A stretch of DNA of 20,556 nt from the NCBI GenBank assembly GCA_964461295.1, contig CAYWTX010000710.1, positions 1 to 20,556 of the forward strand, read 5' to 3'. Shown one piece after another: positions 6,658 to 14,129 of this stretch. The notes under the pieces were generated by a model that saw nothing but the letters and a program-made list of their open reading frames with translations, searched no databases and was not told the origin of the DNA. A program made the position numbers and the translations under genes. Each line of letters opens with the position of its first letter. Within the stretch, counting starts at the first letter, position 1. Origin of the DNA: CAYWTX01 sp964461295. Its GTDB lineage: Bacteria > Planctomycetota > Phycisphaerae > SM23-33.

Positions 6658-6824
6658 TTACTTTCCTGCTTCTGTTCCTGACTGTTCGGCGCGCAACGAT
6701 CTTCCCGGCCCACTCTGGACCGGGCGCCGCGCCCGCCGTTTGCGACCCCGGCGGAGGGCCGGCCGGACCGCCCGGCCGATGTTCCACCCGCTCCGCGCAG
6801 CGCGAACCGGCTGGAAAACGTGAT

Positions 6825-6853
6825 ACTCTATCGCCCCCCGAGGCATAGATCAA
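6825..6853 (-). promoter_or_regulatory. Sigma70-like promoter for rpsA
   Basis: On the minus strand TTGATC (6853-6848) and TAGAGT (6830-6825) are exactly 17 bases apart, each matching the consensus at four of six positions. A start near 6818 gives an rpsA leader of about 160 bases. Confidence 0.4.
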
Positions 6854-6895
6854 GCGACGAATCCGGCGTTCCCTCGCGCCGCGGGCGCCGTTTGC

Positions 6896-6936
6896 TTAAC
6901 CGACGAGGCACGCCGACATTTCGTCAATCCTCCTTT
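6896..6936 (-). other. Full Shine-Dalgarno sequence followed by a 7-codon reading frame (possible leader peptide)
   Basis: AAAGGAGG (6936-6929) is followed by nine bases and then ATG at 6919, which opens a frame of seven codons (MSACLVG) ending in TAA at 6896-6898. It is the most complete anti-16S match I noticed in the window, yet no gene of normal length uses it. It lies upstream of the rpsA promoter candidate at 6825-6853, so it would be transcribed only from a further upstream start. It may be chance. Confidence 0.25.
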
Positions 6937-6944
6937 CTGAGGGC

Positions 6945-6973
6945 TGGCCACTTCCGTGGCCGGTTCCTATAAT
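6945..6973 (+). promoter_or_regulatory. Sigma70-like promoter with perfect TATAAT for the PQQ-like gene
   Basis: TGGCCA (6945-6950, four of six) and a perfect TATAAT (6968-6973) are separated by 17 bases. The predicted start near 6980 gives a short leader containing the AGGAG used by the ATG at 6998. Confidence 0.6.
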
Positions 6974-6997
6974 GCCGCGTCTTCACAGGAGAACGCG

Positions 6998-8236
6998 ATG
7001 CGTCAAGCCGTTGCCGTGCTGTTTGTTCTGCTGTCTTCACGGGGCCTCGCCCAGGATTGGCCGCAGTTTCGCGGCCCCAACCGCGACGGCGCCTCGGCCG
7101 AGAAAGGGCTGATCCGCAGCTTCCCCTCCGAGGGGCCCAAAGTCCTATGGACGGCGAAGCTCGGCGAGGGCTACGGCGGAGCCGCCGTCGCCGGCGGCGA
7201 GGTGTTCGTGCTGGACCGCAAGGGCAGCACCGCCGACGTGCTGCGCGTCCTGGACCTGGAAATCGGCAAGGAAAAGTGGAGCTTCGAGTACCCCGCTCGC
7301 GGCACGCTGAAGCACGACGGCTCACGTTCCACCCCAACGGTCGACGACAAGCGCGTGTACACTGTCGGGCCGTTCGGCCACGTCGCCTGCATCAGTCGCG
7401 AAACGCACAAGCCGGTGTGGACGAAGGACCTGCTGGCCGACTTCGGCGGCGAGTTGCCCATGTGGGGCGTCTCGCAGAGCGCCCTGCTGGACGGCGATCG
7501 CATCGTCGTGGCCCCGCAGAGCCGCACCGTCGGCCTGGTCGCCCTGGACAAGGCGACCGGCAAGGTCGCCTGGAAGACCGGCCCGCTGGGCGCCATGAAG
7601 TACGTCTCGCCGATTCTCGCCGACCTGGCCGGCAAGCGCCAGGTTGTCTTGCAGACGCAGGGCGTGGTGAGCGGCGCCGACGCCGCCACCGGCGAAGTCC
7701 TGTGGAAGTACACCGGCTACGAATGCAGGAACTCCATCCCCAGCCCGCTGCCGCTGGGCGACGGTCGCATTCTCGTCACCGGCGGCTACGACGTAGGCAG
7801 CGTCGTTCTCCGCATCGAGGCCAAGGACGGCAAGTTCGCGGCCGTGGAGACCGCCCGGCACAACGAGATGGGCGCCCAGATTCACACCCCCCTGCTGTAC
7901 GGCGGGCACCTGTACGCCTTGTGCAACACCAACTCCGCCGACGACGGGCTGGTGTGCTTCGACCTCGACCTGAAGGTGAGGTGGCAGACGAAGAAGTCGC
8001 CCCACCTGTCCAACGGCGGCATGGTTCTGACGGCCGATGGGATCCTCTACGGCCTCGACGGCAAGACGGGCGAGTTGCGGATCATCCAGCCCGGGCCCGA
8101 CGGGTACAAGGAACTGGCGAAGTCGGCCCCGCTGGTGAACGGCAGGGAACTGTGGGGCCCGCTCGCCCTGTCCGGCGGGCGGCTGTTCATCCGCGATCAC
8201 TCGCAGATGAAGTGCGTGGACCTTCGGGCCAGGTAG
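6998..8236 (+). CDS. Secreted PQQ-binding-like beta-propeller protein
   Basis: 412 residues. The ATG at 6998 has AGGAG six bases upstream and opens a signal peptide (MRQAVAVLFVLLSSRGLA, cleavage near QDW). The mature protein begins WPQFRGPNRDG, the hallmark start of the planctomycete PQQ-like propellers related to BamB and quinoprotein dehydrogenases. Blade repeats are visible as VLDLEIGKEKWSFEY, ALDKATGKVAWKTG, GADAATGEVLWKYTG, CFDLDLKVRWQTK and GLDGKTGELRIIQPG. None of the catalytic residues of a true quinoprotein dehydrogenase were recognised, so a scaffold or binding role in the envelope is more likely than an enzyme. An in-frame ATG 14 codons earlier would put polar residues before the signal and is rejected. 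The membrane protein gene that follows starts 24 bases after this stop, so the two are probably one operon. Confidence 0.92.
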   Translation: MRQAVAVLFVLLSSRGLAQDWPQFRGPNRDGASAEKGLIRSFPSEGPKVLWTAKLGEGYGGAAVAGGEVFVLDRKGSTADVLRVLDLEIGKEKWSFEYPARGTLKHDGSRSTPTVDDKRVYTVGPFGHVACISRETHKPVWTKDLLADFGGELPMWGVSQSALLDGDRIVVAPQSRTVGLVALDKATGKVAWKTGPLGAMKYVSPILADLAGKRQVVLQTQGVVSGADAATGEVLWKYTGYECRNSIPSPLPLGDGRILVTGGYDVGSVVLRIEAKDGKFAAVETARHNEMGAQIHTPLLYGGHLYALCNTNSADDGLVCFDLDLKVRWQTKKSPHLSNGGMVLTADGILYGLDGKTGELRIIQPGPDGYKELAKSAPLVNGRELWGPLALSGGRLFIRDHSQMKCVDLRAR

Positions 8237-8260
8237 GCTACTGTAATCTCGTCGAGAGCG

Positions 8261-9445
8261 ATGCGTCTGACCAAGAAAACCATCACGCTGACGGCAAAGA
8301 TGCTGATCGCCGCGGGCCTGCTGGCCTGGGTGCTCAGCGGGGTGCATTGGCGCGACTTCGCCAAGGACGCCGCCGGGGGCAAGACGCACTCCATCCTCCA
8401 GCACGAGGGCCAGGGCGCCGAACAGCGGCTGCTGGTGCATACCGGCGGATGGTGGAGCGGCCGCAATGAATGGCGGCCGGCCAGCGCGTTCAGACAGGTC
8501 CCCGGCGGCGGGGTGATCCGTGAGGGATTCGTCAGCACGCTGGTGCGGATCAATCTGCCCCTGGCCGTGATGGGATCGCTGGGGTTCGGGGCGAGCATGT
8601 TGATCTGCGCGTACCGATGGCGGTGGCTCCTGCACATTCTGGGGATTGAGGTATCGCTCTGGGAGGCGGTGCGGCTGACGTTCCTAGGGCAGTTCTTCAA
8701 CGCCGTCGTGCCGGGCACCGTGGGGGGCGATCTGGTCAAGGCCTACTACGTCTCGAAGCACACGTCGCGCAAAGCGGCCGTGCTGCTCAGCGTCCTGGTG
8801 GACCGCATGGTGGGCATGGCGGGGCTGGCGATGCTGGCGGCGGTCATGCTGGCGGTGGTGCTGCTGGCGGGGTTGGAGAAGTTCGAACGCGTGCGGATGT
8901 CGGCTATCAGCGTGGCGGTGATCCTGCCCGCCACGGGCTTCGGCGTGGCGCTGCTGCTCAGCCGCCGCCTTCGCGGCCTGCTGCACGTGGGGAAGCTGAT
9001 GGGCCGCACGGCCATCTGGCGCCACATCGAGGCGGCCGGCGAGGCCGCACGCACGTATCGGCAGCGTCTGGGCGCCGTGGCGATGACCGTGCCGATGACC
9101 TTCGCGTCGCACGTTGTCTTTGTGGGATTTGTCGCGGTGATCGGCCGGGCGCTGGGCGTGCCGACACCGTGGTACCACTACTACCTCTACGTGCCGTTGA
9201 TCTACACGATCGGGGCCGTGCCGCTGACCCCCGGCGGCGTCGGGTTGGTCGAGAAACTGTTCGTTGAGTTCTTCCAGACCGCCCTCGCCACGCCCAGCAT
9301 GATCCTCGTGCTGGCCATGCTGGCCCGGCTGGTGCCCGTGCTGTGGGGGATTCCCGGGGCGGTCGTGGCCGTCACGGGCGCCCGCCCGCCAAAGGTGGAC
9401 CAGATCCAGCAGGAGATGGGGCTGCGAGCGGCCGGCGAGCGATGA
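8261..9445 (+). CDS. Lysylphosphatidylglycerol synthase-type transmembrane protein (PF03706 family)
   Basis: 394 residues of integral membrane protein with about eight hydrophobic segments. Family signatures are YRWRWLLHILGI (118-129), FLGQFFNAVVPGTVGGDLVKAYY (141-163) and VPLTPGGVGLVEKLF (320-334). This is the membrane domain of MprF-type flippases without the C-terminal synthase domain. Stand-alone members are common in planctomycetes and are thought to move lipids or lipid-linked sugars, but substrates are unknown. The first helix (9-27) and second helix (97-117) are separated by a polar, Trp-containing loop of about 65 residues (30-95) that is longer than in most members I can recall. The ATG follows a weak GAGAG, 24 bases after the PQQ-like gene, so cotranscription is likely. 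It ends 23 bases from the convergent CBS gene. Confidence 0.88.
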   Translation: MRLTKKTITLTAKMLIAAGLLAWVLSGVHWRDFAKDAAGGKTHSILQHEGQGAEQRLLVHTGGWWSGRNEWRPASAFRQVPGGGVIREGFVSTLVRINLPLAVMGSLGFGASMLICAYRWRWLLHILGIEVSLWEAVRLTFLGQFFNAVVPGTVGGDLVKAYYVSKHTSRKAAVLLSVLVDRMVGMAGLAMLAAVMLAVVLLAGLEKFERVRMSAISVAVILPATGFGVALLLSRRLRGLLHVGKLMGRTAIWRHIEAAGEAARTYRQRLGAVAMTVPMTFASHVVFVGFVAVIGRALGVPTPWYHYYLYVPLIYTIGAVPLTPGGVGLVEKLFVEFFQTALATPSMILVLAMLARLVPVLWGIPGAVVAVTGARPPKVDQIQQEMGLRAAGER

Positions 9446-9468
9446 ACCCGACAAGGCAGCCGGTTCCG

Positions 9469-9882
9469 CTAGGCGCAGGGCACGGCCCTTTCTGCGACCT
9501 GGCCGGCCGCCACGTCCCGCAATGAGACCATGCCCACCGGAATGCCTTTGCTGACAAGGGGCAAGTGGCGGATGCCATTGCGGCTCATCCGTTCTTGAGC
9601 CTCTTGAAGCCCTATGCCGGGCTCACCCGTCACGACCTCCCTGGCCATCACGTCGAGGACACGTTGGCGATAGGTCTCGGGTGTCGCCTTGCCGACCCAT
9701 CCGAGGATGTCGCGCTCGCTGATGATGCCTACCAGACAGCCCCCATCGTCTACGACGACCAGGCAGCCAATGCGGTTCTCGTACATCCTCCTGGCGGCCT
9801 CGCTCACCCGTTCGTGTTGAAGGATGGTCACCACCTCTTGAGGACGCCCTGCTCCGTTGCGTGCCCCGCGATCGCCCACCAT
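9469..9882 (-). CDS. CBS-domain pair protein
   Basis: A 137-residue soluble protein made almost only of two CBS motifs, about 14-64 and 72-127. Recognisable parts are VVTILQHERVSEAARRM, GCLVVVDDGGCLVGIISERDIL and, in the second motif, IRHLPLVSKGIPVGMVSLRDV. Such tandem pairs form a Bateman module that binds adenosine nucleotides and act as energy-state or nucleotide sensors. Stand-alone members act on partner proteins, which cannot be told from the sequence. The ATG at 9882 has GGGAG seven bases or so upstream. It is convergent with the membrane protein gene (gap 23 bases) and has the MITE-like element about 70 bases upstream of its start, so the element could affect its expression. Confidence 0.9.
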   Translation of the reverse strand: MVGDRGARNGAGRPQEVVTILQHERVSEAARRMYENRIGCLVVVDDGGCLVGIISERDILGWVGKATPETYRQRVLDVMAREVVTGEPGIGLQEAQERMSRNGIRHLPLVSKGIPVGMVSLRDVAAGQVAERAVPCA

Positions 9883-9952
9883 GCTTGTATCTCCCTGCCT
9901 GAAGTCACCGGTCTCTCATCGGCCCAGGAACGCCTGGCCCCATAGGTTCATT

Positions 9953-10143
9953 GACGCCTCCCTCAGAAGTCGCCTGGAGGCGCAGCATGGACATCTTGTC
10001 CATGTGTCCCACGGGCGTCCCGCCCGTGTCTTCATGCCGTTGTCCACAGGCGCTATGCCACGGCCGGGACGACCGTGGGCCACACGGGCGAGACGCCCGT
10101 GCCACGCCAAACCCGCCTCCCGGCGACTTCTGAGGGAGGCGTC
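9953..10143. mobile_element. 191-bp MITE-like element with 30-bp terminal inverted repeats and four internal hairpins
   Basis: The left end (9953-9982) and right end (10114-10143) are reverse complements at 29 of 30 positions; the outer 22 bases are a perfect match, running inward from GACGCCTCCCTC. Inside lie four hairpins: 9986-10004 (CATGGACA, loop TCT), 10010-10028 (CACGGGCG, loop TCC), 10058-10078 (CCACGG...CCGTGG) and 10083-10101 (CACGGGCG, loop AGA). No transposase is encoded. The flanks share only TTCA-type similarity (9947-9950 and 10144-10147), so no clean target duplication was found. The CACGGGCG hairpins belong to a repeat widespread in planctomycetes, recalled from their frequent false translations. 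It is best read as a non-autonomous element, or alternatively a large structured RNA. Which enzyme moved it is unknown. Confidence 0.7.
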
Positions 10144-10454
10144 TTCACTGCTATCGTCAGCAAGCGGGAACGACTTGATTTCGCGGACGTCTTTCGCGAC
10201 ACGCGCCAACGGCGGCGGAGCCGGCTTCCCTCGTCGTCGGCGGGTGCCAAGTCCAGGGACAATACCGACTTACTCGGCCAATCCGCTCCAGTTCGGGGGC
10301 TCAGGACGTGGTCGACGACGCCCATCTCCGCCACAGCCATCGCGACGGCGAGGCGGTGCCCATGGGTTTTCAGTTTGCCCAGCCCGCCGCCCAGGAAGGC
10401 ATGCCACATCGCGTGGCCGAGGTCGGCGAGGGCATCTGAACGCCCCTGTCGCAC
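10144..10454 (-). pseudogene. Possible decayed or truncated coding fragment, unrecognised
   Basis: On the minus strand, from about 10436 to 10296, the frame reads as plausible protein (ALADLGHAMWHAFLGGGLGK, then HGHRLAVAMAVAEMGVVDHV), with G or C in the third position of about 41 of 46 codons. The bias then fades. A second frame nearby reads ARVAKDVREIKSFPLADDSS up to the right end of the MITE-like element. This could be a gene broken by frameshift and cut by the element. No family was recognised and chance is not excluded. Confidence 0.2.
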
Positions 10455-10599
10455 TACTCAACTCATTCCCTCCCCCGGCCGATGAGCGTTGAGACGCTCT
10501 GCGGGAAAGGCCTTGCTCAAGCCCCGCGCGGCGGCGGTCGAAAGAACAACTGCGGGGACGTTCGCGAGGAAACGGTCGCTGGGCCGGAGGATGTCTTGT

Positions 10600-11385
10600 A
10601 TGGCGAACCTGCAGCAACTGACGACGCGTCAAGTGGACGAGGCCCTACAGGCTGCCGCCGACCGCGAGGTCCCGGCAACCATCACAATCCGCCGAAGCGC
10701 CGGCTGGCTCAACTTCCGCACGCGGATGCTCCGCTGCAACGGCGGACACCTCTGGCTGGAACTGCCCTCCCTCGACGAGGAGGGCCAGCCGCGCAAGCAC
10801 GAGTTCCAGCCCGCCGACAAAATCGGCGTCAGCTTCAAGCTGAAGCACCACAAGCACATCTTCATGGCGACGGTCGCGGGCGTCGAGGCGGCCGGCAACG
10901 GCCTGCCGCAGCCGGCGCTGAAGGTCTGCTGCCCGGTGAAGGTGCACCGGATGCAGCGGCGCATCTTCGAGCGCGTGGACGTGCCGCCCCGCCACGTCGT
11001 GCGGGCCTCGTTCTGGCTGGGCGGCGTGGAGGCCGAGCCGGCCGGCGTCACCCCGGAGCATCCCGTCTGGTCGGGGCGGGTGATCAACCTCAGTGCCGGC
11101 GGGCTCCAGCTCTCCATGGCCGACGAAGCGTTCTGCGAGTTGGAGATCGGCGAGACCGTCGGGGTGCGGGTGATCTTCGGCGCCGGCGACGAGACCGTGT
11201 ACGCCGACGCGCAGTTCCGGCACCTGCATCGCGAAGCCGGCGAGGTGAAGCTCGGCTTCCAGTTCGTCGGCCTCGGCCAGACGGCCGAGGGCAAGCAGGC
11301 CCTGGAACTGATCGGGACCCGCGTGGCCGACTTCCATCGCGAACTGCCGCAGCGCACCGGCGCCCACGCGCGGGCGGGCATCTGA
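10600..11385 (+). CDS. YcgR-like PilZ-domain protein (putative c-di-GMP receptor)
   Basis: 261 residues from the ATG at 10600, chosen because GGAGG lies nine bases upstream; an in-frame ATG three codons earlier directly abuts that site and is rejected. Residues about 22-115 form an N-terminal beta-rich domain like the YcgR-N/PilZN module (TITIRRSAGWLNFRTRM, then DKIGVSFKLKHHKHIFMATV). The PilZ domain (about 118-245) has both c-di-GMP-binding motifs: RxxxR as R121-IFE-R125, and (D/N)xSxxG as N163-LSAG-G168 (VINLSAGGLQL). Family members bind cyclic di-GMP and alter motility, adhesion or polysaccharide export. No motility gene is near, so the output is unknown. No signal peptide or membrane helix is present. 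It is downstream of a repeat-rich spacer. Confidence 0.88.
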   Translation: MANLQQLTTRQVDEALQAAADREVPATITIRRSAGWLNFRTRMLRCNGGHLWLELPSLDEEGQPRKHEFQPADKIGVSFKLKHHKHIFMATVAGVEAAGNGLPQPALKVCCPVKVHRMQRRIFERVDVPPRHVVRASFWLGGVEAEPAGVTPEHPVWSGRVINLSAGGLQLSMADEAFCELEIGETVGVRVIFGAGDETVYADAQFRHLHREAGEVKLGFQFVGLGQTAEGKQALELIGTRVADFHRELPQRTGAHARAGI

Positions 11386-11445
11386 TCGGTTGCTCCGGAA
11401 GCCGGTTCCGCGAAGCGGCCGCTAGGCGCCTTGCCACACGAACCC

Positions 11446-11475
11446 TTGACTGCCCGTACCTCTATCCGCCATAAC
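11446..11475 (+). promoter_or_regulatory. Possible promoter for the metallophosphoesterase gene
   Basis: TTGACT (11446-11451, five of six) and CATAAC (11470-11475, four of six) are separated by 18 bases. A start near 11482 gives a leader of about 59 bases before the ATG at 11541. Confidence 0.35.
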
Positions 11476-11540
11476 CGACGCTCCTGTTGCCCAACCGCCG
11501 GGCAACTGCGTCCCTGAGCAACCGAGGAACCGAGCCGCCG

Positions 11541-12368
11541 ATGTTCCACCGTCTCTTCCGATTCCTGGATCACGGCCGGGCGAAGCCGGGCGGCGGCGGC
11601 TGGCTGGACCGCTGGCACATCAGCCCGCGGTGGCTGGCCGAGACGCCCGTGCGGGTCGCCCTGCCGCACCTCCCGCCGTCCTGGGAAGGCGCCAAGCTCG
11701 TCCAGGTGAGCGACCTGCACATCGGGCCTATCTGCGGCCTGGACTACGTGCGGCGGATCGTCGAGGCGGCCAACGCCCAGCGTCCGGACGTGGTCGTCTT
11801 CACAGGCGACCTGGTTAACCACGCCTCCGCCTGCACCCGCGAAGTGGTCGGCGTTCTGGCGGGCCTGGAGGCCCGCGACGCCAGGCTGGCCGTGCTGGGC
11901 AACCACGATCACTCGGCCGACGCCGATGCCGTCGGGCGGACCCTCAGCGAGGCCGGTTTCACGGTCCTTCACAACTCGCACCGCATGGTTCTGCGCGACG
12001 GGCAGCCGCTGTGCATCGCTGGCGTGGAGGATCGCCGCAAGGGCACGCCCGATCTTGCTGCCGCGCTGGCCGGCGTGCCCGAAGACGTGGCGCGCGTGCT
12101 GCTGGAGCACAACCCCGACTACGCCGAGGAGATGCCGCCCCGGCCGCGGGTGGACCTCATGCTCTGCGGGCACACGCACGCCGGGCAGGTCTCGCTGCCG
12201 CTGCTGGGCCCGCCTTTCCTGTCCATCAAGCACCGCCGCTTCGGCGCCGGACTCGCCCAAGGCCCCTGCTGCCCCGTCTACACCTCCCGCGGCCTGGGCA
12301 TGGTCTACCTGCCCATCCGTTGGAACTGCCGCCCGGAGCTGCCCGTCTTCACGCTCCTTCGGGCGTGA
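11541..12368 (+). CDS. Metallophosphoesterase (YkuE type)
   Basis: 275 residues of calcineurin-like phosphoesterase. All metal-binding motifs are present: D58-L-H60 in VQVSDLHIG, GD (89-90) in VVFTGDLVNH, GNHD (120-123), and GHTH (210-213) followed by AGQVSLPLLGP. The stretch after GHTH and the closing TSRGLGMVYLPIRW are typical of YkuE-like members, several of which act on membrane-linked substrates such as UDP-diacylglucosamine or phosphodiesters; the substrate here is unknown. No N-terminal membrane helix is visible, unlike many YkuE proteins. A TTG 18 codons upstream stays in frame, but the ATG at 11541 gives a normal N-terminus and has GAGGA some 12 bases upstream. Araban-linked genes follow, but no functional tie is evident. 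Confidence 0.9.
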   Translation: MFHRLFRFLDHGRAKPGGGGWLDRWHISPRWLAETPVRVALPHLPPSWEGAKLVQVSDLHIGPICGLDYVRRIVEAANAQRPDVVVFTGDLVNHASACTREVVGVLAGLEARDARLAVLGNHDHSADADAVGRTLSEAGFTVLHNSHRMVLRDGQPLCIAGVEDRRKGTPDLAAALAGVPEDVARVLLEHNPDYAEEMPPRPRVDLMLCGHTHAGQVSLPLLGPPFLSIKHRRFGAGLAQGPCCPVYTSRGLGMVYLPIRWNCRPELPVFTLLRA

Positions 12369-12393
12369 AGGCTCTGGGGGCCCAGCCCGGTTC

Positions 12394-12421
12394 TTGACAC
12401 TCGACGCTCGGCACTTGACAC
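12394..12421. repeat. Four heptamer tandem repeats upstream of araB
   Basis: TTGACAC, TCGACGC, TCGGCAC and TTGACAC follow each other without gaps, fitting TYGRCRC. The outer two copies are identical and are the core of a CTTGACACT direct repeat whose copies start 21 bases apart, two helical turns. They end 22 bases before the araB start codon. They may be a decayed microsatellite or operator half-sites. Confidence 0.45.
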
Positions 12422-12443
12422 TTCCGCGTCGAAGGAGCACACG

Positions 12444-14129
12444 ATGCCTCGTTACGCCATCGGCCTTGATTACGGCACCAACTCCGTCCGCGCGCTCATC
12501 GTCAATACGGCCAACGGCCGCGAGGCCGGCGCCGCCGTCTGGAACTACGAGCACGGTACGGCCGGCGTGATCCTCTCGCGCGACCCGAACCTCGCCCGCC
12601 AGCATCCGGCCGACTACGTCAAGGGCGCCGAACTGGCCATCGGCGGCGCCCTGCGGGCCGCCAGGCGGGCGGTGAAGGGGTTCGGCCCCGAGCAGGTGGT
12701 CGGCATCGGCGTGGACACGACGGGATCGACCCCCCTGCCGGTGGACGAGAGCGGCACGCCGCTGGCGATCCGCAAGGAGTTCGCGCGTGACCCGGCCGCC
12801 ATGGCCTGGCTGTGGAAGGACCATACCGCTGTCGTCGAGGCGGAGGAAATCACTGCCGCCGCGCGGGCGACGCGCCCGCAGTACCTGGCCAAGTGCGGCG
12901 GGACGTACTCCAGCGAGTGGTTCTTCAGCAAGATCCTGCACTGCCTGCGCACGGCCCCGAACGTGTTCCGGGCCGCATACACGTGGGTGGAGCTGGCCGA
13001 CTATGTTCCGGCGGTGCTGACCGGCACGACGGCGCCCGACAAGCTGACCGTCGGCGTGTGCGCCGCCGGGCACAAGGCGATGTACAACGACGACTGGGGC
13101 GGCTACCCCGATGAGGAATTCCTCGGCAGGCTGGACCCGGCAATGGCGGCGCTGCGGCGCCGCCTGCGCCCGCGGGCCGAATCGGTGGACCGCGCGGCCG
13201 GAACGCTCACGGAGCAGTGGGCAACGCGCACCGGCCTGCCGGCGGGCATTCCCGTGGCCGTCGGAGCGTTCGACGCCCACCTGGGCGGCGTGGGCGCCGG
13301 CATCCAACCGGGCACGCTCGTCAAGATCATCGGCACCAGCACGTGCGACATGATGGTCGCGCCGACCGCACAGCCCCTCCCCGACGTGCCGGGGCTGTGC
13401 GGCATCGTCAAAGGCTCCATCCTGCCGGGCTACTTCGGCCTGGAGGCCGGTCAGTCGGCCGTCGGCGACATCTTCAACTGGTTCGTGAACTACCTCCAGC
13501 CGGGCGGCAGGACGGCCGGATCGCACGAGGTGCTGACGGCCGAGGCGGCGAAGATCAAGCCGGGCGCCTCGGGGCTGCTGGCGCTGGACTGGAACAACGG
13601 CAACCGGACGATCCTGGTGGACCAGCGTCTGACGGGGATGCTGCTGGGCCAGACGCTGTACACGACGGCGCCGGAGATCTACCGGGCCTTGATCGAGGCG
13701 ACCGCCTTCGGGGCGCTGACGATCATCAACCGCTTCGAGGAGTACGGCGTCCGCGTCGAGCAGATCGCCAACTGCGGCGGCATCGCGGAGAGAAACCCCC
13801 TGGTCATGCAGATCTACGCCGACGTGACCGGCCGACCGATGAAGGTCTCGCGATCGGCGCAGACGTGCGCCCTCGGGGCAGCCATGGCGGGCGCGGTCGT
13901 CGCGGGGCAGGCGGCCGGCGGGCACGCGGACTTCGCCTCGGCCCGGAAGGCGATGACCGGGCTGAAGAAGAAAGTGTTCACGCCTCGCCCGGAGGCCCAC
14001 GAGGTGTACAGGAAGCTGTACGCCCTGTACCGCCAGGTCCACGACGCGTTCGGCACGCGCGAGTGGAACGGCAACTGCCACAACGTGATGAAACAGTTGC
14101 TGGAAATCCGCAACGCGGCCAGGGGATGA
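12444..14129 (+). CDS. araB: Ribulokinase
   Basis: 561 residues, the usual length for AraB of the FGGY carbohydrate kinase family. It phosphorylates ribulose at C5 with ATP, the second step of L-arabinose breakdown in the cytoplasm. Visible motifs are the N-terminal phosphate loop GLDYGTNSVRALIV (7-20), GIGVDTTGSTPLPVD (87-101), WLWKDHTA (122-129), the catalytic Asp277 in GAFDAHLGGVGAG (274-286), GTSTCDMM (297-304), and the signature NCGGIAERNPLVMQIYADVT (443-462). The long form with TGSTP and CGGTYSSEWFFSK matches ribulokinase rather than xylulokinase or glycerol kinase. GAAGGAG lies six bases before the ATG. No araA, araD or transporter is in the window, so the gene is an orphan here. Tandem heptamers upstream could be regulatory. 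Confidence 0.95.
   Translation: MPRYAIGLDYGTNSVRALIVNTANGREAGAAVWNYEHGTAGVILSRDPNLARQHPADYVKGAELAIGGALRAARRAVKGFGPEQVVGIGVDTTGSTPLPVDESGTPLAIRKEFARDPAAMAWLWKDHTAVVEAEEITAAARATRPQYLAKCGGTYSSEWFFSKILHCLRTAPNVFRAAYTWVELADYVPAVLTGTTAPDKLTVGVCAAGHKAMYNDDWGGYPDEEFLGRLDPAMAALRRRLRPRAESVDRAAGTLTEQWATRTGLPAGIPVAVGAFDAHLGGVGAGIQPGTLVKIIGTSTCDMMVAPTAQPLPDVPGLCGIVKGSILPGYFGLEAGQSAVGDIFNWFVNYLQPGGRTAGSHEVLTAEAAKIKPGASGLLALDWNNGNRTILVDQRLTGMLLGQTLYTTAPEIYRALIEATAFGALTIINRFEEYGVRVEQIANCGGIAERNPLVMQIYADVTGRPMKVSRSAQTCALGAAMAGAVVAGQAAGGHADFASARKAMTGLKKKVFTPRPEAHEVYRKLYALYRQVHDAFGTREWNGNCHNVMKQLLEIRNAARG

Larger units (their letters stand above)
6658..6997. other. Divergent promoter region between rpsA and the PQQ-like gene (340 bp)
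   Basis: Holds a promoter for each flanking gene (6825-6853 minus, 6945-6973 plus) and a tiny minus-strand reading frame behind a full Shine-Dalgarno sequence (6896-6936). The rpsA leader from the predicted start to the ATG would be about 160 bases, long enough for autogenous control. No named RNA element was recognised. Confidence 0.55.
9883..10599. other. 717-bp region without a supported gene between the CBS and PilZ genes
   Basis: The left part holds the 191-bp inverted-repeat element (9953-10143). The right part (10144-10454) may hold a decayed minus-strand coding fragment, listed separately. A small hairpin (GAGCGT, TGAG loop, ACGCTC) is at 10484-10499. No clear promoter for the PilZ gene was found. 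Several open frames cross the region, but inside the element they encode only the repeat-derived HGRDARAT- and TGETPVP-type peptides that recur as false proteins in environmental genomes. Confidence 0.6.

Noticed and set aside
9905..10133. Short frames encoding HGRDARAT- and TGETPVP-like peptides
   Set aside because: They are translations of the CACGGGCG hairpins of the repeat element and recur as false proteins in many environmental genomes.
9953..10143. CRISPR array
   Set aside because: The repeats are inverted, not direct, spacing is irregular, there are no unique spacers and no cas genes nearby.
9459..11429. Shared AGCCGGTTCCGC and GCTAGGCGC words near 9459-9476 and 11400-11429
   Set aside because: Twelve-base matches are expected by chance in a GC-rich 20-kb window, and the two sites differ in arrangement.
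12394..12422. TTGACA at 12394 and 12415 as -35 boxes for araB
   Set aside because: No acceptable -10 box lies 16-18 bases downstream of either; they are better explained as members of the heptamer array.
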